NCBI GenBank assembly: GCA_030015575.1
Contig: JASDDO010000006.1
Coordinates: forward strand, 322,076,361 to 322,140,360
Origin: Agapanthus africanus
Lineage: Eukaryota > Streptophyta > Magnoliopsida > Asparagales > Amaryllidaceae
DNA length: 64,000 nucleotides
Direction: 5' to 3'
This document shows, piece after piece, positions 1 through 11,473 of this stretch; within the stretch, counting starts at the first letter, position 1, and each line of letters starts with the position of its first letter. The notes below the pieces were generated by a model that was given only the letters and a program-made list of their open reading frames with translations, did not search any database and was not told where the DNA came from. Made by a program: the position numbers and the translations under genes.

Positions 1-504
1 AGTTTGGGGATATCTGTTCATACCAGAATATTGCATTTTATACCGCCCATTCTAACGCTCGTTTGTTTATAGACAGGTGCTTTTAATCGGTGTTTGCTAC
101 ATATTTTCATGATACTGGTTCTCGGCTCTAAACAGTGAAATTCATGGAAAAGTACGACAAATTCCGGATTACTGCCAACCACAGATAAAACACGGGTCTC
201 CGCTCTCTATCCGTATGTTGCCGCACACCAGTCTAAGGGACAAAATGGCAAATCGATGTCATTTTCATGCACAAAGCTCAATGTCAACACAAGATCCAAC
301 ATATCTACGCGGAGCTCAAGAAAATCATGGCAAAAGATCCACATCACATCACCTTTTGATCTACTAAAATTCTGGAAGAAATGTGAAGAGCTTCTGAGAA
401 AAGTACTATACCACACTGAAGAGTACACAAAACTAGGTAAACCGATAAAAGATGAAGTGCCAATTCCTCTATAGGGCCGCGGTTCCGCGGCATAAGCACG
501 CTTA

Positions 505-522
505 GGCCGCGGATCCGCGGCC
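505..522. repeat. CCGCGGATCCGCGG dyad in Athila-like U3
   Basis: An 18-bp perfect palindrome upstream of the TATA box, with a one-mismatch partner at 476-491. The same palindrome is in the LTR of X at 11252-11269. It could be a protein-binding dyad or a CpG-rich methylation target; nothing in the sequence decides between these. Confidence 0.6.
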
Positions 523-612
523 GTATGGTCTCCTCGGTAGGAGATCTTTTAGTGGCTGTTTGGTAATTTTATAAGGAGGCAGATTGTTGCCCTAGGTTTC
601 CAGTTCCCTGCC

Positions 613-619
613 TATAAAT
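613..619 (+). promoter_or_regulatory. LTR TATA box
   Basis: TATAAAT about 90 bp downstream of the GC dyad pair, in the position expected for the U3/R boundary of an Athila-like LTR. Confidence 0.45.
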
Positions 620-921
620 TGCCCAGAACTTGCCAAGCCATGGGTGTTCTTTTTCGTGCCCACTTTTTGTTAGTTTTTAGTTTTCTTCTTCTTCTTCTTC
701 ATTCTTTCCTCCATGAAAATGTAGTAAGAGCATTGAGTGGATGTTAAATGAAGATGAGGATTATTTTGTATCATTCTTTTGCTTAGCTTCCCCCTTGAGC
801 TCTCTACCTTAACTTGATCTTGCAACCTCTTAAGTGAGCTTGCAAGTTTAAGCTTTGGTCATTGATCTCAAGGGGTTGTATCATTTTGTTCTCTCTTTTG
901 TACTTCATTCACCATGAATTC

Positions 922-1291
922 TGATTGATGTGAAAAAGTGTGTTTGTAGTAAAATAACCGCAATCAGAACGGTGTCGCGTGTAGCTAGACCGAGATGAGT
1001 ACGGGTCGTCCTCAGGGAAACGTTGAATCTTTTACTCTTATTTTAGATGTGTTGAGAAAGGAAGAAGAAATAAGAATGTTGATGAATGGTTTCTAGATCT
1101 ACGTTATGCAAAAATATAGATCTATATTTTTTTAGGGATGTAATTAATATAATAAGAGGGCTTGTAGGGTTCGTTAGGATTTAGTAGTTATGGACGATTA
1201 ATTAAAAGTTACCCTTTTTATCCTTTAATAGATTTATAACTAGAACGACGGTGATGCGTGTAGATTAGGGTTTCTGGAGGGAAAAGGAATC
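922..1291 (-). repeat. 3' LTR of element X, first block
   Basis: Aligns almost base for base with 10252-10621 of the 5' LTR. The match stops after GGAAAAGGAATC, where the inserted LTR-like sequence begins with TGTAACG. Confidence 0.85.
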
Positions 1292-4200
1292 TGTAACGTT
1301 TCGAAAATCGTTTCGGTGAAATTTCGAAAAAACGGTAAAATAAGGGGGTTTTCTGTAAAAAGTCAAAATGCAAATATCTTTATTATAAAATTAAATATAC
1401 ATATTCTAGATATGTAATTGCTAGTATTTGGTGTTTATTGAGCCACTGGTGAAATTTCAAATTTTCTGAAAAATTATCCGAAATTAATTATTTTAAACCG
1501 TCACTAATACATTTAATTAGGGAAAATTACAAATTGGAATGAGTTGAAACAAATTTTGTGCATCATAAAACATTAAATAAAATTTTATCATGTAGTTTTT
1601 GAAATGAAATCGTTTGCCAAAACGGTTTAGAAAATATCGAAGAAAAATGTTTTTTTTTTCCGGTGAATTTAGTGTAAATAGATATTGGGGTTTATTTTCA
1701 CTTGGAATTCCACACACACACACACACACACAACCCCCACCCAATTCTGGCCGAGCCCATGGCTGCCCCCTCACCCACACACCTCTCACTCCAATGTTTG
1801 AATGAAAAGAAAAAATTAAAAAAAAGAAAAGGGGTTAAAGTTAAAAGACGTATGGGCTTACATCACTTGGACATACACTCTCTCTCTCTTCCACTCATCA
1901 CATGGCATCAGCCCCATCCCCTTGCTCGGCTGTTCCAGCAGCCCCCAATTCCCCCCATTTTCCCCACTCATTTCCACCTCAAAAATCACATAAAATCCAT
2001 CCAAAATTAACACAAAACTTCACAATTTCTTCATCAAACCTTTACACATGTTTCATTAGCCAAGATAGAATGGATCTTGGAGCAAGGATGCATCTTTAGG
2101 AGGCTAGGTTGCATGCTTGATTCATGTTTTGTTGAGGTAAATCCAAACCCTAGTGTTTAATGGTTGGTTTAATGTTTTGGATAAACTTAATTACGTGTTT
2201 AATTAGGTTTAATTGCTAGTTTGGAAATTGATAAGTTAGGGTTGAATTCAAATATGGTTATTGTCACTTGTTTAAGTTTACAAAGTGTATTTTGGCATGT
2301 GAGAACATGGAAAACTTAATCTAGTTGCTATTATGTAAATTGTTGCATTTAAATTGTCCAAATCAAGTTTTTTTTTAGCAAACTAGGTTTTTGAAAATTA
2401 TTTAAATAATGGAGATAAAAATATAATTAGGGTATTCATGGCATTATTAACATTTTAAGTAATAGTCTAACACTTTAGATCATGCAAAACCAAGATAAAT
2501 TGTTGTTTGTGCATTTTTACTATGAAATTGTTGAAATTGGATAATCTGCAAACTAGACTTTTGGGGCTAATGAAATTTAATGAGATTAAATTATGAAAAT
2601 GGTTTTTATGATTTATTTAAGATATTTAATAAGTATTATGGCCATTAGAATTGTTAAAACATCAAGTTTTGTACTAAAACGGTAAATTTTTGCTTGCTAG
2701 ATTTTCGGAAAAATGGCTTTTAAGGTGAATTTGGGCTTTTGGTGAATTTTAACCTATTTTATATTATAGTTAGTGTTCGTGGATGCGCAAATGAGTGTGT
2801 TTGGGTTTTCTTGATGGTTTGACGTTTGTACATCGACATCGAGGGTTGGTTTGGCTACTCTTGCATGCGTAGGCGATAGGTTTTGACCTATGCATGATAC
2901 GCGTGCCGATTTGATTTTCGTATGCCGTTTCGATTTCGTATTTGGTTTTAATGCGATACGGTGCGTTATGATATATAGGTACCCCCTGTGGACTTCGAGA
3001 CGACAAGCAAGCACGTGACGACGTCAGCACCGGCGAGCTCAGATCAGGTGAGTAGATTTATATCTACGGGGAGAAGTCGGGTGGATGGCGTATAGCACCC
3101 CCGCAGTGCGTGGTGATGTATACGAATACGTATACACACATATATTTTGATTATAGATTATGTTGATTTGAGACTTGATGATAAAGGTAGATTCTAGGTG
3201 TTCATGGATTAGTTTAGTGTTGGTTGCGAAACCCTAGAGTAGTTGTTACACCCACACATGCACGCACACACATGCATACATCTATGTTATTATCTGTGCG
3301 TATAAGGGGAGATGTGTTTATGTGTTCACCTGGATATGGGGCTAGGTGTTCACATACTGGATTTGCGGATGGTACTTGGGATTGAGATGAGTCGATGAGA
3401 TTTGAGTTGAGGCCGTGTGATCGGTGATATGGCAGGATTCGTACTTGAGATACGTCCTGATGTTATAGCGGATCTTTGGATGACAATTCCATGTGAATAG
3501 TGATATTAGTAGTGTACTAGACGTAGGTCAGTACCCTAGATGATGATCTTGATAAAGAGGATACCAGATGAACAGTGTGATGAGTATGATATTGACCCGT
3601 ACCCAGATTTGGGGATGCCGTACGACGGATTTACGTACGAGCTATATATTGATGATTGATCCGCACTCTTGACTTGGGATGTCTGATTATAGATATGGTA
3701 TCGGATATGGTATTATTGAGGCGGGATCACCGACTAATATATATATACAGGTATGTATATGTATCGACTCAGATGTTAGGCGGTTTCCTTACCTGTAGTC
3801 CAGCTTGTTAGCTTAGCCTTTTAGTTTAGTTTAGTTGTTAGATTAGATTCGATTCAAACCCATTTCAAAAACTAACGAATCGTGGGTATTTTAAAAGACA
3901 GCCCAAGGGATCCTACGGATAATTTCAAAGGACATATCTTTTCATAAAAAAACACCGTAGCCCTATTTTCAAAACCCCATGATTCGTGTTATTTCAAAAG
4001 GCACCATTGGTAGGACTTATATTAGATTAATGCAGATTAGTTATAGTTGCGTCTAGTATTGAGCTTCCGCTCATTATTGTGGTTCGCTTCGCATCGCATG
4101 CTTATATTATGTTTCATACTCCATTATTGATATCATGTTGTTAGGACACCAGCACCATTACCGATGATGCGTATGTACCACGTACACTTACTTGCCGGCT

Positions 4201-5782
4201 CACACACATCTTCATCGGTAATTGCCATGTCACGTACACCTTAGAAAATATTATTGCTTGACATAGCCTGTTAGCTAATAGTTTAGACATTGTAGTTATT
4301 ACCTGCTACTTCTTGCATACTGTTATTCATTGTTATGCCGCATTCATGGATTCTCACGCATATATTCACTATTTTACGTGTTATTGAGGTTTTGGATTCG
4401 GATTTCCATGAGATTTTCTGGATTTGGAGGAAAACCGCAAAAACATAAATAAACCTTTTCTCTCTTTAAAACAAAAAGTGCGGTTTTTCCATGATGTATG
4501 AGTCGTCCACCATGAGTTTGCTGATGGATTTCGAGACCCGATTCGAGGAGTGGAGGAACCGTTTCGGGTACATGGTGGGCCCGGTGCGGTACGCCGGGGC
4601 AAGAGGAATGTGTTGTTGACGTTGAGCCCGGCAGGGGAGCACTACCGACCGGTGATATTACCCGACGCGTCGGATATCCGGAGGATACCGTCGTGGTCTT
4701 GAGATGGATGGTAGGGGCCGATCTGGATTGACGGCACCCTAGATATTGATTTTGAGATATTGAGGTACAGAGATTGTGATACAGAGATATCGAGATATTT
4801 GGACACTTGTTTTGTGTCGATGCTGGGCACTGTTTTATGCTGATTTCATTATGATACCTCGATTAAAAAATACAAAGGAAATCTCACTAAATTATGAAAA
4901 CAGTTCTTCATTTACATGTATTCTGTTTTCATGCATTCATACCTCATTCATATGATATATTGCTACCTGAGGCACAGACATGGGCACATGAGATTACACT
5001 CGGGTTAGATATTTATCCTAGCCTTGTTATAGGTTGCATGTTATATTTATAATTGAGGATATATTATGATCTTTGACCTAGGTTGCGTTATTTATGCGAT
5101 TTCTTTCCGTAGATGTTTTTCTATTCACGAGTTGGCAACTCACCCCCGTTGTGCCCCAGTTTCTTATAGGTTTGCCGTACAGGTTTTCTTTACGGCTTGC
5201 GGGCATAGTTTCCTTCGGGTGATTTGCTAGTAGGTGGGTTTACTTGTATCGTACCCCCCATTATATATCTTGTATATTATTATTCTATTGTATCTAAAAG
5301 TTCCATCAACCAAACATGTGTTATTTTTGAGATAGAGACCAGTGATGTTATTCTTTCGACCTTTGAGTCGCGCGTTGTATTTCTATGGTTTTCTTATTGT
5401 TTTGAGTTCCTTTTGAGTTTTGATCCTCGCCCTTGGCGTTGTATATTATATTGCTCGTGTGGTTATGACCGTCGATTGACGAAGAGCTAGCTCCCGCTTG
5501 GGATGCCTTTTTATTGATTTCGTATACTATTCATGTTGTATCCCGTTTGGGAGCCAGTTTTTACAAAGGAGACTCTGCCGAAATTTTCAGGAAATACTTG
5601 ATGTTTTTAAAACCGCATAACTTGGCTTATGCTATTAAAACTACTTGATTTTTAAATTGGTTTTCCTTCACTCTACTACTTTTCTTGGTTGGATTTCTGG
5701 GTTTTCGGTTACTTAGATTACGTATGCCTCGAGACGTTCGTAGTTTAAGTGCCGGTCATGTTCCGTACTTTCGGGTCGTGCA
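1292..5782 (+). mobile_element. Solo-LTR-like 4.5 kb insertion (possibly Del/Tekay type)
   Basis: A 4491-bp block bounded by TG (TGTAACGTTT) and CA (CGGGTCGTGCA), interrupting sequence that is continuous at 10610-10630. There is no ORF of note, PBS or polypurine tract, and composition is uniform, as expected for a solo LTR. A long LTR opening with TGTAAC is reminiscent of Del/Tekay chromoviruses, but that is recalled similarity, not a search result. The two flanks do not show a 5-bp duplication. Relative to the empty site one C is missing, so the ends may have been trimmed or the element may be a different class. Confidence 0.5.
1711..1731. repeat. (CA)n microsatellite
   Basis: About ten CA dinucleotides inside the solo-LTR-like block; ordinary simple repeat. 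Confidence 0.85.
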
Positions 5783-6144
5783 CTCTTAACCCTTATCTCG
5801 ACACGGAACTCCGTTCATATCTAGCCTTTACCAAAACAATCATTAATCTAATCTTTAATCGCGGTCGGAACTAACAAAGAATTGTTAGTGCGCCCGATTA
5901 GGATGTTAATGATTCTTTTGATAAAGTTCATAAACTTTATAGGACTTAAAAAGGGTTTAGGGATGTTCATCATCCATTAGCCTACCCTAATCATACGAAC
6001 CCTAACAAGCGGAGAATTACCCGCGCATGTTGGGAGAAAAAGAGATGGAAAGAAATTGCATAATTAAACTACGAAGAAATAGAATAAGAAAAAGAGCTAC
6101 CTTTATTATTGAACAAAATTCATTACACTTTGATCCTTAGAAAA
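5783..6144 (-). repeat. 3' LTR of element X, second block
   Basis: Resumes the alignment with the 5' LTR at 10622 and continues to 10984. It ends at the assembly gap, so the remaining roughly 490 bp of this LTR is not in the window. Confidence 0.85.
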
Positions 6145-6344
6145 NNNNNNNNNNNNNNNNNNNNNNNNNNNNNNNNNNNNNNNNNNNNNNNNNNNNNNNN
6201 NNNNNNNNNNNNNNNNNNNNNNNNNNNNNNNNNNNNNNNNNNNNNNNNNNNNNNNNNNNNNNNNNNNNNNNNNNNNNNNNNNNNNNNNNNNNNNNNNNNN
6301 NNNNNNNNNNNNNNNNNNNNNNNNNNNNNNNNNNNNNNNNNNNN
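6145..6344. other. Assembly gap (200 N)
   Basis: Exactly 200 N, a usual placeholder for a gap of unknown size. By alignment to the 5' LTR, at least the counterpart of 10985-11473 (489 bp) should lie here, so the true gap is probably longer than shown. Confidence 0.95.
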
Positions 6345-8003
6345 GATCGTCCCGAGCAAACTAGTTTATTCAAGAGAAGGAGAAAAAGAAAAGAGAAAAC
6401 TAAGCACACTTTCGTAGGCAAACACGATTGCACTGAGCACGTGCAACAAGCCGTTAAACCTCTAGGTGTCCCTAGTAGGAGGAGTGTTGTCTCCTGAGGG
6501 TTTTCAGCGGATTACACTCACAAAATCCTATAATAAAAGAGAGATGTTGAAATTTACATATAAAGATAAGAACCATAAAAGAAATACTTTGAAATTTTAG
6601 AGTTTCCAACTAATCTAGCTTTTTAGTTGTCATGAGCGCTATCTTAATAGTCATGAAAAGATGTTAGAAATCACATCATCCCTCAATGAAATATCGTCTT
6701 TATTCTTCATTCCTACATTTCATCCAAACATCGATCATATAACCCTACGTGTGTGTAATGGACATCCCTACACTCGGAGAATTCAATTCAAGCTATCATA
6801 CTCTTGTCCATCTACCTCAGTACTTTTTAATTTGATGAATATTTAGATTTGCTCACACATTTCATGCGACCGTTAATACTTCTTGAGGTACTAACCGACC
6901 GATTACTCATGTGCTTGGTTATTAGGTGTTTTCCTCGTCTTGCACCACCTAAGGCTTAGCAGTGACTCGCAGACCAGTTGGTCTAAGGCACTAGGTGATG
7001 AAGCTCCCTCGCTATATTTTTTTATTGCTGCCTTGACGATAACAAAACCAGTGTTCATTTTTCTTTTCACTATTTTTATATTTTCTTCATTTATTATTTC
7101 CTTCATACTTTGGCTTTTAGACAAGAGCATTTCAAGGTATCCTCTACTATCCCGAGTTTCAAGACGTGTGTAAGTGCATATAGTAGGGTATCAATATTCA
7201 AATGTTTGGCTTCCAGAATAGAAACTATTTTTTCAGACTTATTTTTATCCTCAGATTAGTGACTTCCTTCATCTTACTAACCCTTGGGACAACGGCTCAT
7301 AACTACTTACTACCAGTTCGTTTAAGAAAACTTCTAATTTTCTTGGTTTTCTTAAACTATTCCTATCTTTTGGATGTAATTTTTCACTTTCTACTCTTTT
7401 GTTATAAAAGAAAATTTTTAAAATTTTGAAAATGTTGTGCTTATGCAAAGTATGATGCAAATTGATGCGTAAATAAGCACAAACCTCCCCCAAACTTGTT
7501 TTCAACAGTGTCCTCACTGTTGCTATCTGCTGGATCACAAAAACCTATAAGCTTGGGAGGGCATTATTAATGGGGTTAAGAATATATGAAAGTGAAAATC
7601 CTCCCCAAAACTTATTTTTGGCTCACAAATTTGAGGACAAAAGTTATGTTCAAGAGCCAAAAATATACCCCCCTCAAACATGAGTTAGACAATATGAAGC
7701 ATTTTAAGAGGGGGTGGGTCATTTGGTCAAAGTAAGACTTTACAAAGAACAAAAGTTAATACCAACCATTCAAAGATTTTATCAGTATAGCGTATAGATC
7801 GGTGGAAGAATGTGTTGTATCGAGTCAAGAAAAAATGGGGAAGGGATAAAAGGTGGTCTGGAAAGGGTTTGAATTTGAAATTAGAGAAAAGAAAGAATGA
7901 GAATGAATGTGAATGATTAGGAAGAAGGAATGGTGACGGTTCAACCTCTATAGGTGGAGATTGATCAATCACAAAATCCGTATTGTTTAAAAATTTAAGC
8001 TCG
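6345..8003 (-). other. Non-coding tail of element X shared with Y
   Basis: Similar over most of its length to 12549-14000 in element Y; both start with a GTC(C/T)CGAGCAAAC block next to the LTR side. Short ORFs here are broken or differently framed in Y. The two tails even share the final codons of the preceding ORF region (KIFEWLVLTF then LCK). It replaces the pol genes expected here in a full Athila element. Confidence 0.7.
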
Positions 8004-9419
8004 TCAGCAAAAAGTTCTTAAAAAACTTTTATCAATGGTGTGATCGAACATTTTGTTGTCAAAGAGTTTTGTGCCAGAATTTATCCTACTTGATTCATCA
8101 AAAATCATTGAGGTAGAGAACTCGAAAAACTCATCTACCTTATTTTCAAAAATATCCAACTCAAGTTGATTTTCTGGTATTATTGAACTTGAATTAACGG
8201 ATCGTGATTCATCAAAACTCACTGAAACTATAGAAACAGAAGAAGAACCGGAGAAAGTAGAAGGTGAAATGGGTAAACAAATTGGTGTGTCGAGTGTTGT
8301 TGTACCAGATGTGGAAGATGGAGGCTGTATTTCGGTCTGATCTTCGGGTATACCTTTATCATCAACTTCAAGACGTATTTGGGGTTCAGGAAGAATTAAA
8401 GGCTCAAGATGATGACCACAAGGAAGTAAAAGGATCTGATGAATTGGTGGGACAAAATCATCCAAAATTTCGGGTTCATCAATCAATATATCCCTAACGT
8501 CAATCACCTCATTCAAGTGAAGGTTAGAATTCTCAAACACCTCATCAAAAGTATGGTTTTCAATCAGTTTTGGTTCAAGAGTGGAGGTGTAGAGATCATA
8601 AGGGTTGGGTATGATTTCACTTGAAATGGACCCTTCACAATCGGGTAAATCAAACACTACAAAGTCGCACAACTTATCAGATATTCTATCTTCAATTGAT
8701 GAATCATTTGGTGTACTTGATGAATCTATGAAACTGGAGTTGTGGATTTCAGTTTGGAATGGGGAGGTTTGATTAGGAAGGGTGTACAGTTCTGTCTCAC
8801 TACTCAAATTCTCATTTTGTCCTATGCCTGAATCATATACTGAAAATTTTTGGGCTGGTTTGGAATTATTTGCTTGCATTCACTCTGTTGTTTCCTTCCT
8901 AATTTGGTTCGACAATTCCAGAAATTTTTCTAATGTTTGCTCAAGACTAGACTTAGGTCGATAAGGGGTTTCAGGATAAGATTGAAATTCCTGTGGATAA
9001 TTAAAACTCCCAAATGACTTATTAGAAGGACTGTCTAGAGAAAGTGGAAAAGTCGGATTGGATTGACAGGAATAGAATGGTTGCGAAAATTGGGTAGGAG
9101 TAGGATCAACAGTATAATAAGAAGAATATTGATATTGGTCAGGGTTGAAACTTTGGCCTCTAGCCTTAGCTATATGCTCAGCAATAGACATGCGTCTAGG
9201 GGCATTCTCACTTAGAGTATCAACAAAAACAGGTGTAGAATTAGGATACTGTTGATAGGACATGGATTGAGGTCGCCAACTGTTTCTACCCGCTTGTTCT
9301 ATCCGATCTCTTAAGGACATGGGAGAGTCGGACGGTATACCGAAGGGATTACGAAAACAAGAGATATCTGGTTGTGGACAGCAAAGCTCGGCAAGTGTTC
9401 TTCTGTTTAGGTCACCCAT
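8004..9419 (-). pseudogene. gag: Gag-like ORF of element X with one internal stop
   Basis: Two stretches in the same frame: 9419-8880 (179 codons) and 8879-8004 (291 codons), separated by a single TGA at 8882-8880 and together 471 codons. The N-terminus NRRTLAELCCPQPD recalls the RTLREL-type start of Athila Gag proteins. The rest is unusual: Ser, Pro and acid rich, with no recognisable capsid domain, zinc knuckle or protease motif. A helix near residues 155-178 (SSLEQTLEKFLELSNQI) could be a coiled coil; a related SLEQT stretch precedes the C-terminal Gag of element Y. The first ATG is 830 bp downstream of the PBS. Either a degenerate Gag or a family-specific replacement; function unknown. 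Confidence 0.5.
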
Positions 9420-10231
9420 TATAAGAAGAGAAGAAGGGGAAAAGGGTAAAAATGGGAGAAAATAATTGGTTTGTTTTGAAAAAAGACGGATTTAGACAAA
9501 TCACACAAAAATGCACAAACAAGCCTAGAACTATGGTTACCTAGGTCCAGCCTCTAGACCGCTCCTAGACTTCCAAAGGACAAGCCGCAGAATAAATCCT
9601 CTACCGCCTCTTTACTACTCTTGTAGCCAGGTAAGTGCCAGGTGAGTGGGAGGCTCTCCACTACAAGTAGTGGCCCTAATTAAGTAACCACTCGCCTTAG
9701 ACACACTTGCCTAGACACCACAAAAGTAATGCGGATAAGCGATAGATTATCCACGACCTTCCTCTGTCCTTATTGAGCGCTACAGTCTTTAGAGTCTTGT
9801 CTAGATATTTTTTAAATTAATGTAGGGTTGATGCAGATGCTCGATTTGTGATTTGTGGGGTTTAGGAAGGGTGATGAAATCCCCACCTAATCTTGATTTG
9901 GTCTTTGCCCCTTAAAATCCATATTAAAATATGCAAAACAAAACCAATCACAAAACTTTTGCAAAAAGATTTTTGAGCGGCGCTATTTTGCAAAGAATCC
10001 TGCAGAAAATAGATTTTATTGAATTTGAGAGGAGAGAGAAGGAGTTGAAAAAGATACCAGAGAAGTTTGGAACCCTAGATCTCCCGTTTCCTCAAGTCTG
10101 TGACTCCAGATTTCCTTGCAAAAATTCACGCACAAATCGTTAAATATGCAATTTGCAGTTTTGTTTTAATAATGATATGAATCGTCTAAGAATTCAACAC
10201 AAATAGTAAGAATAAAAAAATTACGCACGTA
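9420..10231 (-). other. Leader between PBS and gag of element X
   Basis: About 810 bp without a supported gene, the expected place for packaging and dimerisation signals of a retroelement RNA. I see no strong repeat here. Confidence 0.6.
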
Positions 10232-10249
10232 TCCCCGGCAACGGCGCCA
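10232..10249 (-). other. Primer binding site, tRNA-Asp type
   Basis: Minus-strand TGGCGCCGTTGCCGGGGA, the PBS typical of Athila elements, two bases inside the LTR end at 10252. It fixes the orientation of X and the boundary of its 5' LTR. Confidence 0.9.
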
Positions 10250-11124
10250 TTTGATTGATGTGAAAAGGTGTGTTTGTAATAAAATAACCGCAATCAGATC
10301 GGTGTCGCGTGTAGCTAGACCGAGATGAGTATGGGTCGTCCTCAGGGAAACGTTGAATCTTTTACTCTTACTTTAGATATGTTGAGAAAGGAGGAAGAAA
10401 TAAGAATGTTGATGAATGGTTTCTAGATCTACGTTATGCAAAAATATAGATCTAGATTATTTTAGGGATGCAATTAATATAATAAGAGGGCTTGTAGGGT
10501 TCGTTAGAATTTAGTAGTTATGGACGATTAATTAAAAGCTACCCTTTTTATCCTTTAATAGATTTATAACTAGAACGACAGTGATGCGTGTAGATTAGGG
10601 TTTCTGGAGGGAAAAGGAATCCCACTCTTAACCCTTATCTCGACACGGAACTCCGTTCATATCTAGCCTTTACCAAAACAATCATTAATCTAATCTTTAA
10701 TCGCGGTCGGAACTAACAAAGAATTGTTAGCGCGCCCGATTAGGATGTTAATGATTCTTTTGATAAAGTTCATAAACTTTATAGGACTTAAAAAGGGTTT
10801 AGGGATTTTCATCATCCATTAGCCTACCCTAATCTTACGAACCCTAACAAGCGGAGAATTACTCGCGCATGTTGGGAGAAAAAGTGATGGAAAGAAATTG
10901 CATAATTAAACTACGAAGAAATAGAATAAGAAAAAGAGCTATCTTTATTAATCAACAAAATTCATTACACTTTGATCCTTAGAAATTGATTACAAAGACT
11001 AGCTTGCTTTTCGATCTCTTCCAAGGAGGTAGACGAACAGTTGATGATCAGCCTGGATGCGTGAGCCGTCTTGGACTTCGTGATCGCGTCGGCTTGATGA
11101 TTTTTCCAAGAGCCTCTCGGTCCT

Positions 11125-11132
11125 TATTTATA
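11125..11132 (-). promoter_or_regulatory. TATA box of the X LTR
   Basis: Minus-strand TATAAATA about 120 bp downstream of the GC dyad, marking the probable transcription start of X. Confidence 0.55.
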
Positions 11133-11251
11133 CTTCAAAAGCCAGAACCCTAGCTTCCAAATTTGGAAGCCATCTGTTGAGATTCTACCAGAAAAATCCC
11201 ACCTCCTAAATCTTTATCTACGCGGCGGATCCGCGGTCAACAGGTAGGTTT

Positions 11252-11269
11252 GACCGCGGATCCGCGGTC
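11252..11269. repeat. CCGCGGATCCGCGG dyad in U3 of X
   Basis: Perfect GACCGCGGATCCGCGGTC palindrome; a shorter GCGGATCCGC lies about 30 bp away near 11224-11233. Shared with the LTR fragment at 505-522. Confidence 0.65.
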
Positions 11270-11473
11270 TTGTATAGGGATCGTTGGATTTTTCTTCTGG
11301 GCTTTTCTCCTTTTGACATGTGGAGATCTCTGGAACTTTTGGAAATTGGAAATTTTTTCTTTGCTTCTGCCGGACTTGATTTCTTAGTTTGCTTTTTTAA
11401 TTAGGCAGGTTTGCTCTTAACAACTTTGATTCCCTTGATTTTTAGCCCTGAAAAATTCTGCACAATCTTAACA

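Larger units (their letters stand above)
1..921 (+). mobile_element. Partial Athila-like LTR, plus strand
   Basis: No credible ORF. Two GC-rich dyads (476-491 and 505-522, core CCGCGGATCCGCGG) precede a TATAAAT at 613-619, the order seen in the LTR of element X on the other strand. The run from about 800 to 860 (TGATCTTGCAACCTCTTAAG and following bases) matches 11725-11765, another plus-strand LTR remnant. It stops where element X begins at 922 and its left end lies outside the window. Family membership rests on these shared motifs, not on coding sequence. Confidence 0.55.
922..11473 (-). mobile_element. Athila-like retrotransposon X, pol-less, with nested insertion
   Basis: Read on the minus strand: 5' LTR (11473 to 10252), a PBS complementary to tRNA-Asp 3' ends as used by Athila elements (10249 to 10232), a leader, a gag-like ORF (9419 to 8004), a long non-coding tail, then the 3' LTR. 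The 3' LTR starts at 922 with the same TGATTGATGTG as 10252 and matches the 5' LTR in two blocks (922-1291 and 5783-6144). The blocks are separated by a 4.5 kb insertion and cut by an N gap. There is no reverse transcriptase, RNase H or integrase, so X is non-autonomous. No 5-bp target duplication is visible (AATTC on the left, AATAA on the right). Confidence 0.75.
10252..11473 (-). repeat. 5' LTR of element X
   Basis: 1222 bp from TGATTG (the minus-strand end CAATCA) to AACA (the minus-strand start TGTTAAGATT). It has a GC dyad at 11252-11269, a minus-strand TATA box at 11125-11132, and the PBS immediately inside. The right boundary is chosen by the TG terminus and the abrupt change to AT-rich flank. 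Confidence 0.75.

Noticed and set aside
6109..6433. ORFs spanning the N gap
   Set aside because: They consist mainly of unknown residues from the 200-N gap.
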